A stretch of 64,000 nt of DNA from Lacunisphaera sp. (GTDB lineage Bacteria > Verrucomicrobiota > Verrucomicrobiia > Opitutales > Opitutaceae). This document shows positions 44,817 through 53,172 of this stretch, piece by piece. A program made the position numbers and the translations under genes. How positions within the stretch are numbered: position 1 is the stretch's first letter; each line of letters starts with the position of its first letter. Under the pieces are notes generated by a model. The model saw nothing but the letters and a program-made list of their open reading frames with translations, was not told the DNA's origin and did not search any database. Location: contig JAQSCO010000009.1 in assembly GCA_029945445.1 (NCBI GenBank), forward strand, positions 186,001 to 250,000. The letters are read 5' to 3'.

Positions 44817-45338
44817 ATGAAGACCCTGCTTAAACTCGTCTGCCTATTCGCCCTCGGCGCCGCCGCGCTGTGCGCCGCGGAAAAAAACTGGACCGCGCCG
44901 GCCCACAAGATCCAGGCGCAGGTCCTCTCCGACCAGATCATGGCGGCGCACCCCGAACTGATCAGTATCACCTTCCACGGCGTGCCCCCGGGCCTGTCGA
45001 AGGTCTACACGATGTTCGCCGGTTCCTTTCCCGATCGCATCGGCAACGCCGACGATCCGGATGACGTGATGATCATCGAACTCGGCATCACCATCCTCGA
45101 TCCCCGCTGGCACCGCCTGAAGGATCCGGCGAAGAAGTTCGTCATGATGATGCCGCTGCGCGACGCGTCCGGCGAAAACTGCGGCCTGCTGGTCGCCGCC
45201 TACAAGAACCCCGACTTTGCGTCCAGCGGCAGCAACGCCAAGCTCGAGGCGGAGTTCTTCGCCAAGGGCACCAAGCTGCGCGACGAGCTCCAGAAGCAGA
45301 TCCCGAGCTACGCCGGCCTGTTCGAAGCCGCCAAATAA
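44817..45338 (+). CDS. Small exported protein of unknown function, first gene of Pho-type operon 1
   Basis: This 173-residue protein has a signal peptide (LLKLVCLFALGAAALCAAEK). The mature part contains IMAAHPELISITFHGVPPG, VMIIELGITILDPRWHRL and FVMMMPLRDASGENCGLLVAAY, suggesting a compact alpha/beta domain. I recognise no family or active site. It is the first gene behind the strongest repeat promoter in the island. The next gene begins 24 bp after its stop, so they are co-transcribed. A phosphate-starvation role is inferred only from promoter and neighbours. Confidence 0.8.
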   Translation: MKTLLKLVCLFALGAAALCAAEKNWTAPAHKIQAQVLSDQIMAAHPELISITFHGVPPGLSKVYTMFAGSFPDRIGNADDPDDVMIIELGITILDPRWHRLKDPAKKFVMMMPLRDASGENCGLLVAAYKNPDFASSGSNAKLEAEFFAKGTKLRDELQKQIPSYAGLFEAAK

Positions 45339-45362
45339 CCTGATTTCCAGTCCGCTTCCCTC

Positions 45363-46400
45363 ATGAAACTAAAGATCGTCGCCTTCGCGGCCCTCACGTG
45401 GGTCAGCCTCCCGGCCCAGCCATTCTACCAGCTCGAGTCCGCGCTCACCATCAAGAGCCCCACGGCCCCGTCGTGGGACTATCTCACCTACGATGCCGCG
45501 CGTGACGTTCTCCTCATCGCGCGACGCGACGACGGCATCCTGCTCTACGACGCCAAGGCGAAGAAGATCACCGGCGCCCTCGAGGATTCCAAGGGCGGGA
45601 ATTCCACCGTGCTCGTGCCGGAGTTTGACCGCGGCTACGTCGTCAAACAGGACGGCACGCTGCTGATCTTTCAGGCTTCCACCTACAAGAAGATCGGCAG
45701 TGTGAGCGTCGGCGACAACGCCGACAATGCTTTCTACGATCCCGTCACCAAGCAACTGCTCGTCACCCAGGGCGACAGCAGTCAGGTGACGTTCGTTGAC
45801 GCCAAGGCCGGCGCCGTCACGGGCGTACTCAAGATCGACAGCGAGAGCATCGAGGGCTGCGCGGCCGATGGCGAAGGCAACTTCTACACGGCGCTGCGCG
45901 ACCGCGACAAGGTCGTCAAGATCGACGCCCGCGCCCGCACGCTCGTCGCCGCGTGGAAGGTTGGCAATCACATCAAACCGAACGGCGTCGCCTACGACCA
46001 GACCAACCACCGCCTATTCGTCTCCACCCGTGGCGACAATCCTGCACTGCTGGTCTACGACCCCACCGGCAAGATCATTGCCGAGCCGATTATCGGCCGC
46101 GGCAACGACCAGGTGGTCTTCGACGCGGACGCGAAGAAGATCTACACGGCAAACGGCTTTGACGGCACAGTGGTGATCATCGACCAGGTCGACGCCAACA
46201 CCTACAAGCTTGCCGAGGCCCCCACCACGCGCCCCTATGCTCGCACCATGGCCCTCGATCCCAAGACCAAGACGATCTACCTGACCACGGCCGAGGGCAC
46301 CATCGATCCCGCCAAGAAAATCAAGACCGAGGTCGGCCCGTTCTACCCGAACAAGTATTTCAAGGACACGTTCACACTGCTCACGTATACCCGCAAGTAA
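45363..46400 (+). CDS. YncE-like beta-propeller protein
   Basis: This 345-residue protein has a signal peptide (IVAFAALTWVSLPAQP). Seven-blade-like repeats are visible: WDYLTYDAARDVLLIARRDDG, NAFYDPVTKQLLVTQGDSS, GVAYDQTNHRLFVSTRGDN and TMALDPKTKTIYLTTAEGT. They match the YncE/YVTN WD40-like family of periplasmic propellers, which bind proteins or small ligands and have no catalytic site. The position between the small exported protein and the first PstS-like gene (22 bp gap) indicates one operon. The role could be ligand binding or protection of a partner. Confidence 0.87.
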   Translation: MKLKIVAFAALTWVSLPAQPFYQLESALTIKSPTAPSWDYLTYDAARDVLLIARRDDGILLYDAKAKKITGALEDSKGGNSTVLVPEFDRGYVVKQDGTLLIFQASTYKKIGSVSVGDNADNAFYDPVTKQLLVTQGDSSQVTFVDAKAGAVTGVLKIDSESIEGCAADGEGNFYTALRDRDKVVKIDARARTLVAAWKVGNHIKPNGVAYDQTNHRLFVSTRGDNPALLVYDPTGKIIAEPIIGRGNDQVVFDADAKKIYTANGFDGTVVIIDQVDANTYKLAEAPTTRPYARTMALDPKTKTIYLTTAEGTIDPAKKIKTEVGPFYPNKYFKDTFTLLTYTRK

Positions 46401-46422
46401 CCCGCGGCGACACCCCACCACC

Positions 46423-47487
46423 ATGAACCACTCCGCATTCCTCCCCCTAAGCCGGCCGGCCCTCGCCGTGGCGCTTTCGCTTGCGCTCCTCAGCCCCGCG
46501 TTCGCGCTCAAATACGCGGCGGTCGAGCACCATATCAAGGCCGACGCGGCGATCCCCGCCTGGAAACCCGGCCCCGTCGAGTCCGTGCCCGAGGAGGAAC
46601 TAAACCTCGTCGGCGCCGATATCATGGACGAGATCACGCTCGGCTGGGTGAAGATCTTCCGCCAGGCGTATCCGCGCCTCAGCGTCACCATGCAGGCACG
46701 CTCGTCCGGCAGCGGCGTGCCCGCGCTCACCGAGGGCACCGCGCACCTGGCGCCGGTCGGCCGCGAGGCGTTGCCCGCGGAGCACGACGGCTTCGTGAAG
46801 AAGTTCGGCTACGAGCCCTTCGCGATCAAGGTCGCCACCGGCAGCCTCGGTTCGCTCGGCAAGACCGCGACCAGCATCGTGCTCGTCGCGAAGAGCAACC
46901 CGATCAAGGGCCTCACGTTCAAGCAGCTCGACCAGATCTACTCGAAGTCGCACCACCGCGGCGGCGACGCCCTCACGACCTGGGGCCAGCTCGGCCTCAC
47001 CGGCGAGTGGGCCGACCGCCCGATCCATACCTACGGCCTCAAGCCGCCGAACGGCATCGAGCAGTTTGTGAAGTGGAAGGTGCTCCAGAATGGCGAATGG
47101 CGCGAGGGCATCCATAACGTCAAGGGGCAGGGCTTCACCCACGCGTTCACCGTCGCCTCAAACGACATGCACACGCAGCTCGGCGGTCTGACCTACGCGC
47201 TGCTGGCCAATGTCACGCCCGATGTCCGCGTCGTGCCGCTCGCGGAGAAGGACGGCGACCCGTTCATCGCGCCGACGCTCGACACGGTCTACCACCACAC
47301 CTATCCGCTCAGCCGCTACGTTTACATCTACGTCAACCGGCCTCCGGGCAAGCCGCTCGAGCCGAAGATCAAGGAGTTCCTCAAGGCCGTGCTCAGCCAG
47401 CAGGGCCAGGGGGTGGTCGCCGAGGAGGGCGTGTTCATGCCGCTCCTGCCCGAGGTCGTGCAGGAAGAACTCGCGAAACTCGAGTGA
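46423..47487 (+). CDS. PstS-like substrate-binding protein 1
   Basis: This 354-residue protein has a signal peptide without lipobox (ALAVALSLALLSPAFALK), so it is soluble in the periplasm or released. The PBP-like_2 fold signs are RSSGSGVPALTEGTAHLAPVGRE (the SGSG at 95-98 matches the phosphate loop of PstS proteins), KVATGS at 137-141, NPIKGLTFKQLDQIY and TTWGQLGLTGEWADRPIHTYG at 185-205. The C-terminus ends EELAKLE, a tail shared by most members of this array. It probably binds phosphate or a phosphate ester. The next gene begins 1 bp after its stop. No permease or ATPase gene follows. Confidence 0.87.
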   Translation: MNHSAFLPLSRPALAVALSLALLSPAFALKYAAVEHHIKADAAIPAWKPGPVESVPEEELNLVGADIMDEITLGWVKIFRQAYPRLSVTMQARSSGSGVPALTEGTAHLAPVGREALPAEHDGFVKKFGYEPFAIKVATGSLGSLGKTATSIVLVAKSNPIKGLTFKQLDQIYSKSHHRGGDALTTWGQLGLTGEWADRPIHTYGLKPPNGIEQFVKWKVLQNGEWREGIHNVKGQGFTHAFTVASNDMHTQLGGLTYALLANVTPDVRVVPLAEKDGDPFIAPTLDTVYHHTYPLSRYVYIYVNRPPGKPLEPKIKEFLKAVLSQQGQGVVAEEGVFMPLLPEVVQEELAKLE

Positions 47488-47488
47488 C

Positions 47489-49312
47489 GTGAATTTTAGG
47501 CCCAGTCTCGCAGCCCTTGCCCTCGTGGCGGGGGCTTCTTTTTTACCGGCGACCGAGGTGGCCTGCGCGAGCGCCGAGAGCATGGACGGGCTGATGTCGG
47601 CCTGGACCGCGGGCTTTTCCGCGCTCCACCCGGACACTCCGGCGCGCGTGACGTTGCGCGCAAAATTCTCGGCGGACTTTGCCGAGCCGCTCGCGCGCGG
47701 CGAGGTGCAGGTCGCGCCGTTCGCCCGCGAGCTGTTCGCTTCAGAACAGACGCGAATGACCCAGCTCGCCGGCGGGGCGCCGCGGCTCGTGCCGGTGGCC
47801 ACCGGCAGCCGGGCGACGAAGGGCGGCACGCATGCCATCGTGATCTTTGTGAACGAGAAGAATCCGCTCGCGCACCTGTCGCTCGCGCAGCTCCGCGAGA
47901 TATTCGCCCGCGACGGCCGTATCAGGACGTGGGGCCAGCTCGGCCTGAAAGGGGAGTGGGCGGATAGAAAAATCTCACTGCACGGCATGCGCGTGCGCCG
48001 TGAGACCGGCAATCCGCCCGGCATCGTCAATTTTCTAGAGTCGCGGTTGCTCGCTGGCCACACGTGGCGCGAGGACGTGCACGAATACACCGACGTGCCC
48101 GGTGGCGCGCAGTCGCTCGAGCTCATCACGCGGGCGGTCGCGGCCGACGAGGCGGCGATCGGCTACAGCGGCTTCGCTTACGCCGTGCCGGGCGTGAAAG
48201 CGCTCGCGCTCGGCGAGACCGACGCCGGCCCGTTCTTCGCCGGCACGGAGGTCGAGATCGCCCGGCGCGACTATCCGCTGGCCCGCACGATCTATCTCGC
48301 CGTCGGGCCATTGCCTGATGCGGCCACCAGTGAATTCATCCGCTACGTGCTGGGTCCGGCAGGACAGGGAGCCATTGCGACGGATGCGCAGAAGTTCTTT
48401 CCGCTCGCCGAATCAACCGTGCTCCCGGCGTACGAGCCACGGACGGTCGAAGTCCCGCGCAAGGCACGCTACGTCGGGGCCGACGGCGCGATCGCAGTCA
48501 TCGGCTACAACGACATGGCGGAGATGATGGCGGCGTTGAGTGCGCGGTTCGAGGCGCTGCATCCCGGCTTTAAGTTTGCCCTGACGCTCAAGGGCACCCG
48601 CACGGGTCCGCCGGCGCTGGCGCAGGGCACGTCGGCGTTCGCCCCGATGGGTGCGGAATTTTCGCCGACGGAGCTGGCCGACTACCGCGCGGCGACGGGC
48701 GGCGATCCGCTGCTCATCCGTGTCGCCCACTGCTCGTTGGATCCCAAGGCACTGAGCGGACCGCTGGCGGTCTTTGTGCATCAAGACAACCCGCTCGCGT
48801 CCCTGACGTTGGCGGAGGTCGCCGACATCTTCTCCGGTCGGGACACACGCGGCCTGCAGCCGGCCGGCCTTGAGTCTCAGCTGGCGCTTTCGCTCTGCCT
48901 GCGCGACAGGGTGCCCAGGCTCGGGACCTTTGCCGCGAACTTCAAGGGGTTCAGGCAATCGGCCGAGGTCGTGGGCTACGTCGCCGGGAATCCCCGGGCC
49001 ATCGGCTTTGCCGCCGCCATGCGGAGCCTGCCCGGGGTGAAGGTGCTCCCGCTGGCTGCGGTAGCCGGCCAGGCACCGGTCGCACTCACCGAGGCGAATC
49101 TTCGCGTTGGACGCTATCCCCTCGACCGGTTTTTGCTTATCCATGCCCGCCAGCCGCTGGAGCCCTGGGTCCGCGAATTCCTCGGCTTCGTCCTGTCGGC
49201 GGAGGGGCAGGGGATCATCACGCGCGGCACCCTCGGTTATCTGCCGCTCAACGCTGCCGAACAGTCGGCGGAGCGCGTTAAATTGTGGTTACCTGAACGA
49301 GAATTAAGGTAG
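47489..49312 (+). CDS. Double PstS-like binding protein (two fused PBP domains)
   Basis: The GTG at 47489, 1 bp after the previous stop, is chosen; it gives a signal peptide (NFRPSLAALALVAGASFL) and 607 residues. Domain 1 (about 25-305) has VPVATGS, IFVNEKNPLAHLSLAQLREIF and IRTWGQLGLKGEWADRKISLHG. Domain 2 (about 315-600) restarts with YVGADGAIAVIGYNDMAEMMAAL and LAVFVHQDNPLASLTLAEVADIF, but its TWGQLG block is degenerate (LQPAGLESQLALSLCL). One copy is therefore more diverged. Two sites on one chain could raise capacity or bind two partners. It is the last gene of operon 1; its 3' end holds the first half-site of the next promoter. Confidence 0.85.
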   Translation: MNFRPSLAALALVAGASFLPATEVACASAESMDGLMSAWTAGFSALHPDTPARVTLRAKFSADFAEPLARGEVQVAPFARELFASEQTRMTQLAGGAPRLVPVATGSRATKGGTHAIVIFVNEKNPLAHLSLAQLREIFARDGRIRTWGQLGLKGEWADRKISLHGMRVRRETGNPPGIVNFLESRLLAGHTWREDVHEYTDVPGGAQSLELITRAVAADEAAIGYSGFAYAVPGVKALALGETDAGPFFAGTEVEIARRDYPLARTIYLAVGPLPDAATSEFIRYVLGPAGQGAIATDAQKFFPLAESTVLPAYEPRTVEVPRKARYVGADGAIAVIGYNDMAEMMAALSARFEALHPGFKFALTLKGTRTGPPALAQGTSAFAPMGAEFSPTELADYRAATGGDPLLIRVAHCSLDPKALSGPLAVFVHQDNPLASLTLAEVADIFSGRDTRGLQPAGLESQLALSLCLRDRVPRLGTFAANFKGFRQSAEVVGYVAGNPRAIGFAAAMRSLPGVKVLPLAAVAGQAPVALTEANLRVGRYPLDRFLLIHARQPLEPWVREFLGFVLSAEGQGIITRGTLGYLPLNAAEQSAERVKLWLPERELR

Positions 49313-49346
49313 GCTTCAGCTTGGCTTTAGTGAATGTCCCTAGGGT
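49303..49346 (+). promoter_or_regulatory. Pho-box-like promoter P2 for TonB receptor
   Basis: ATTAAGG (49303), CTTCAGC (49314) and CTTTAGT (49325) are in 11-bp register with 4-bp spacers. TAGGGT at 49341-49346 follows after exactly 9 bp, identical in sequence and spacing to P1. The first half-site lies in the final codons of the preceding gene. Confidence 0.72.
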
Positions 49347-49408
49347 GGTTTTGTTATTTTAAGCTGTCGGCCCCCTTTGGTCACCTCACCCCAACCCTCG
49401 CTACCCGC

Positions 49409-51769
49409 ATGAACCCCCTCGTTACTCCGTCCGCCTCACACCCGCGCCTCGTGCCGCATGGCCTCATGGCGCTTTGCCTGCTGCTGCCCGTCACATCCCT
49501 CTTGGCGCAGTCCGCCGCGCCGGTCAAGTCCCTCGAGGAGGAGGCGACCGCGACCACCAGCGACAAGGTCATCCAGCTGGATACCTTCAAGGTGTCCGCG
49601 GCGATCGATACCTACCACCAGGCCACGTCCTCCATGGCCACCAAGCTCCCGATGGAGCTGAAGGAGATCCCGTCCTCGCTCTCGATCATGAACGCGACGG
49701 CGATCACCGACCGCAACGCCGTGACCTTGGTGGACGTGTTCGGCTACGTCGTGGGCGCCACGCAGTCGCAGGGCAACATCAACGGCTTTTCGTTCCGCGG
49801 CTTCCCCAACACCGGCTCCTACACGCAGAACATCCAGTTCGACGGTCTTATGGGCGCCACGCTCAAGAAGGCCGCGTCCAGCGCCGCCAACGTCGACAGC
49901 CTCGAGTTCCTCAAGGGCCCGAACGGCGTGCTCTACGGGCAGATGAATCCCGGCGGCTTGCTGAACATCGTCACCAAGAATCCCAAGGAAAAGAGGGAAT
50001 CATATCTCCGGTTGACCGCCGGCGTCTATGCCGGCGAGTTCACGAGCTTCGGCTCGAAGGTCACCAACACCCTCAGCTACGACACCACCGGGCCGGTCCC
50101 GGGCATCAAGCACCTGTTCTACCGCCTGGTCGCCGACGCGGGCAGCACCCCGAGTTCCCGCCCGGGCAACTGGGACCGCAATTACTCGGTCTATCCCTCG
50201 CTCTCCTACCGGTGGAGCACCGACACCTCCTTCACCATCAAGATGGAGAGCAGCCAGGATGTCCGCCGCCAGGACGACGGCGTGATCCCGATCTTCACCA
50301 GCGCGCCCATCTCGATCACCCAGGCCGGCGTGGTCACCACGAGCGCCGCCTTCGGCGAAAACGCGGCCTACTTCACCGCACCCCTGAACACGGTCTATAA
50401 CGATCACAAGGACACGGCCCGCGACTTCGGCCAGGCGATCTCCACGGTTTTCCACACCACGCTCGGCTCCGAGTGGCAGGTGCGGGTGCAGTCCCGCTCG
50501 GTCTGGCACCGGGACATCGTCCGCGAGTTCACGGTCAACAACGCGAACGTCTTTTCGCCCACGGCCAAGAACGCCACCCCGACCTCGTTGCTGCGCCGGC
50601 AATACAACAACGTCGATAACGGCCATCGCTACAATTACATCGACGCGAATGTTTTCCGGGCTTTCGAGACCGGCAAGGTCAAGCAGACGATCATCGCCGG
50701 CATCGGCGGCGGCAAGGAGTTCTTCGGCAACAAGCGCATCGCGTTCGGCCCGAACCAGACCCTCGCGCAGGCCGTCACGCTCATCAATCCGATCCTCGAT
50801 CTGGTGGTCGATTACCCGGTCGACGGGACGGGAGCAACGGACCAGGCCACGGACCAGACGGCACTGGGCGAGTATGTCTCCGACCAGATCAAGGTTGGCG
50901 ACCGCGTGCACGTCTCGCTCGGCGTCCGGCATGACCACCAGCTCGTCGAGGGCCTGGACAAGCTGAAACCCGCCACCACCACCTTCTCCAACACGCTCGA
51001 CGCCTACACCAAGCAGGGCGGCGTGGTGCTCGATGTCACCAGCCAGATCTCGACCTACGGCAGCTTCAGCCAGTCGATCAAGCCGCAGACGAACATCGCG
51101 TTCGATGTGAACGGCAATTCCAGCTTCCCGGCCGAGTCGGGCGAGCAGTATGAGCTCGGCCTGAAGTTCGAGACGCCCCAGAAGAACCTGAACATCGCCG
51201 TCGCGGCCTACCAGATCAAGCGCACCAATGTCGTGGTCGCGTCCGGCACCAACTTCACCGTGGCCACCGGCAGCGCGCAGGTTGGTCAGGCCATCTCCCG
51301 TCTCGACGGCGAGCAGACCAGCAAGGGCTACGAGCTCGAGGTGCAATACCAGCCGCTGCCGCACTGGCAGCTGCAGGGCGGCTTTGCCAGCAGCAAGGCA
51401 ACCATCACGGGCTCGACCAAGAACCCCGAGTCGGTCGGCTTTGACCTCGCCAACGCGCCCCGCCTGACCGGCAACTTCTGGACCCGCTATAATTTTCCCA
51501 CCGGCGCCCTGAAGGGCCTCGGCGTCGGCACCGGCATCGTCTACGTGGGCAAGGCCTGGGCCGGCGACCCGACCACCTCGGTCTATTACCGCCTGAAGGG
51601 CTGGACGCGCGTCGACTCCTCGATCTACTACAAGTGGAAGCGCTACGACTTCGCCCTGAACATCCAGAATCTCCTCGATAAGCGCTACATCTCCTCGGCG
51701 CAAAGCGCGCTGACCCTCAACATCGGCGAGCAGCGCAAGCTGACCTTCTCGGCCGGCCTGCGCTTCTGA
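49409..51769 (+). CDS. TonB-dependent outer-membrane receptor (Pho-type island)
   Basis: The ATG at 49409 (MNPLVTPSASHPRL) is preferred to an upstream in-frame ATG that lies between promoter and gene; it yields 786 residues with a signal peptide (LMALCLLLPVTSLLAQ). The TonB-box-like VIQLDTFKVSA precedes the plug (IPSSLSIMNATAITDRN; FSFRGFPNTGSYTQNIQFDG; VDSLEFLKGPNGVLYGQMNPGGLLNIVTK). The barrel ends in GLRF with a terminal Phe. It resembles siderophore-type receptors in size. A Pho-box-like promoter of its own and flanking PstS-like genes suggest that it imports a phosphate-containing compound. The ligand is not readable from sequence. Confidence 0.93.
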   Translation: MNPLVTPSASHPRLVPHGLMALCLLLPVTSLLAQSAAPVKSLEEEATATTSDKVIQLDTFKVSAAIDTYHQATSSMATKLPMELKEIPSSLSIMNATAITDRNAVTLVDVFGYVVGATQSQGNINGFSFRGFPNTGSYTQNIQFDGLMGATLKKAASSAANVDSLEFLKGPNGVLYGQMNPGGLLNIVTKNPKEKRESYLRLTAGVYAGEFTSFGSKVTNTLSYDTTGPVPGIKHLFYRLVADAGSTPSSRPGNWDRNYSVYPSLSYRWSTDTSFTIKMESSQDVRRQDDGVIPIFTSAPISITQAGVVTTSAAFGENAAYFTAPLNTVYNDHKDTARDFGQAISTVFHTTLGSEWQVRVQSRSVWHRDIVREFTVNNANVFSPTAKNATPTSLLRRQYNNVDNGHRYNYIDANVFRAFETGKVKQTIIAGIGGGKEFFGNKRIAFGPNQTLAQAVTLINPILDLVVDYPVDGTGATDQATDQTALGEYVSDQIKVGDRVHVSLGVRHDHQLVEGLDKLKPATTTFSNTLDAYTKQGGVVLDVTSQISTYGSFSQSIKPQTNIAFDVNGNSSFPAESGEQYELGLKFETPQKNLNIAVAAYQIKRTNVVVASGTNFTVATGSAQVGQAISRLDGEQTSKGYELEVQYQPLPHWQLQGGFASSKATITGSTKNPESVGFDLANAPRLTGNFWTRYNFPTGALKGLGVGTGIVYVGKAWAGDPTTSVYYRLKGWTRVDSSIYYKWKRYDFALNIQNLLDKRYISSAQSALTLNIGEQRKLTFSAGLRF

Positions 51770-51793
51770 GCCAAACCGGCTCGATTTCTCCTC

Positions 51794-51825
51794 ACGGCCG
51801 CCGGTTTCCGGCGGCCGTTTGCTTT
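51794..51825 (+). terminator. Intrinsic terminator after the island TonB receptor
   Basis: A perfect 11-bp stem (ACGGCCGCCGG with CCGGCGGCCGT) and TTT loop are followed by TTGCTTT. It lies 24 bp after the receptor stop and so isolates it as a single-gene unit. Confidence 0.88.
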
Positions 51826-51852
51826 GGCGGCGGAAGTTCCGGCTGAACGATT

Positions 51853-51896
51853 TTTCAGCGCGGCTTAAGGCGGGGTTCAGACAATTTTGGCATTCT
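51853..51896 (+). promoter_or_regulatory. Pho-box-like promoter P3
   Basis: TTTCAGC (51853), CTTAAGG (51864) and GTTCAGA (51875) follow an 11-bp period. CATTCT (51891-51896) lies 9 bp after the last half-site. One period upstream is GCTGAAC (51842), which is the reverse complement of the half-site form GTTCAGC; the same arrangement recurs at P5. It drives the gene at 51943. Confidence 0.68.
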
Positions 51897-51942
51897 GTTC
51901 GGGTTGCTCCTCTCTCCGTGCGGCCTCGGGCCATTCACCACC

Positions 51943-53043
51943 ATGAAACTACCCTCCCGTATTCTCGTCCTGGCGCTGCTCGCCGGCGGCCTTTCCCTGC
52001 AGGCATTCGCGGCCGCGCCCGAGCGGATCAAAATCCGGCTGGCCCCGATGCCGGGCATCGGCCACCTCGTGCCCGAGCTGGCGGTCGGCCTTGGCTACTT
52101 TGAGCAGGAGGGCATCGACGTCGAGATGGTCAACGTCATGAACTATCGCGACGAGGACTTCTACTCCACCGAGCTGCTCAATGACGGCACGATCGACGCC
52201 GAGATCTGCTGGTATCAGCGCGTCGTTTTCGGCATCGGCAACGACCAGCCCGCGCGCGCCGTCTTCCTCATCGAGAACAGCCCGCACCTGACGATCTCCG
52301 TGGCCAACCGGCTGCGTGACCAGGTCAGGACCGCCGCCGATTTCAAGGGCAAGGTCATCGCCGACTCGGCGGGGTTTTCGACCCGGCGTTACCTGACCGA
52401 CGTCATGATCGCCCAGGCCGGTCTGCCGCCGGGCAGCTACACCCCGGCGGCCACGGAGTTGTCCTCCAAGTTGCCGCTGCTGACCCAGGCGCTGCAAGAC
52501 GGCAAGGTCGACATCGTCGCGTGCATGGAGCCCATGACTTCCGGCCTGATGGCCACCAAGCTGGTCACCCCGCTCTATGAGCTGACGACCGCCGAGGGCA
52601 CCCGCAAGGCGCTCGGCGAGATCTGGCCCGCGCGCTGCCTCTACGTCGCCCCGCGCTACATCGAGGCTCATCCTGACCGGGTGCAGCGGCTCGTGAACGT
52701 GTTTGCGCGCACGCTGCGCTATCTCAACACGCACACCGCGCAGGAGATCGTCGCGAAGTTGCCCGCCGGGTATTTCGCGCCGGACATCAGCAACGACCTC
52801 TGGGCGGACTACAAGAAGGGCAAGACCGATGAGATCGCGAAGGTGCTGCCGTCGCTGACCAACGGCGACTACACCATCCCGCCGGCGGCGGCCAGGCTCG
52901 CCTGCGATGTGCTCGCCCACACCGGGTTCGACGAAAGCCACGAGGGCCAATATCGCCGGACGGCCTCGCAAAGCGGCAAGGTCCGGCCCGAAGCGACCTA
53001 TGACAACCGCTTCGCCGAGGAAGCGGTGAAACACCTCAAGTGA
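51943..53043 (+). CDS. NMT1/THI5-like (SsuA-type) substrate-binding protein
   Basis: The start at MKLPSRILVLALLAGGLSLQAFA gives a signal peptide and 366 residues. The NMT1/SsuA-type fold is shown by LVPELAVGLGYFEQEGIDVEMVNV, DGTIDAEICWYQRVVFG, VRTAADFKGKVIADSAG and LTQALQDGKVDIVACMEPMT. The segment LVNVFARTLRYLNTHTAQEI is nearly repeated in the fusion gene at 61566 (LVNAFVRTMRFVNTHTAEQI), so the two are close relatives. Family members bind sulfonates, nitrate, thiamine precursors or phosphonate-like ligands for ABC import. Control by a Pho-box-like site suggests a phosphorus-containing ligand. No permease gene is nearby. Confidence 0.88.
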   Translation: MKLPSRILVLALLAGGLSLQAFAAAPERIKIRLAPMPGIGHLVPELAVGLGYFEQEGIDVEMVNVMNYRDEDFYSTELLNDGTIDAEICWYQRVVFGIGNDQPARAVFLIENSPHLTISVANRLRDQVRTAADFKGKVIADSAGFSTRRYLTDVMIAQAGLPPGSYTPAATELSSKLPLLTQALQDGKVDIVACMEPMTSGLMATKLVTPLYELTTAEGTRKALGEIWPARCLYVAPRYIEAHPDRVQRLVNVFARTLRYLNTHTAQEIVAKLPAGYFAPDISNDLWADYKKGKTDEIAKVLPSLTNGDYTIPPAAARLACDVLAHTGFDESHEGQYRRTASQSGKVRPEATYDNRFAEEAVKHLK

Positions 53044-53069
53044 ACCGCCTTGGCGTGAGGTGAATTAAA

Positions 53070-53113
53070 TTTAAGAGGCGGTTCAGCGTCCGTTAATGTC
53101 CTTTTGCGAATCT
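53070..53113 (+). promoter_or_regulatory. Pho-box-like promoter P4
   Basis: TTTAAGA (53070), GTTCAGC (53081) and GTTAATG (53092) are in 11-bp register. GAATCT (53108-53113) lies 9 bp downstream, the same spacing as P1-P3. It precedes the three-gene operon starting at 53173. Confidence 0.7.
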
Positions 53114-53172
53114 ACCTTTTCCCCTCAGCCTTTCGGCCGGGCCTCACGCCCGGTCGCCTATCACCCCTCGTC

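Noticed and set aside
50000-51934. Long minus-strand open frame opposite the second TonB receptor
   Set aside because: The receptor frame has a plug, a barrel and a terminal Phe; the opposite frame is compositionally biased.
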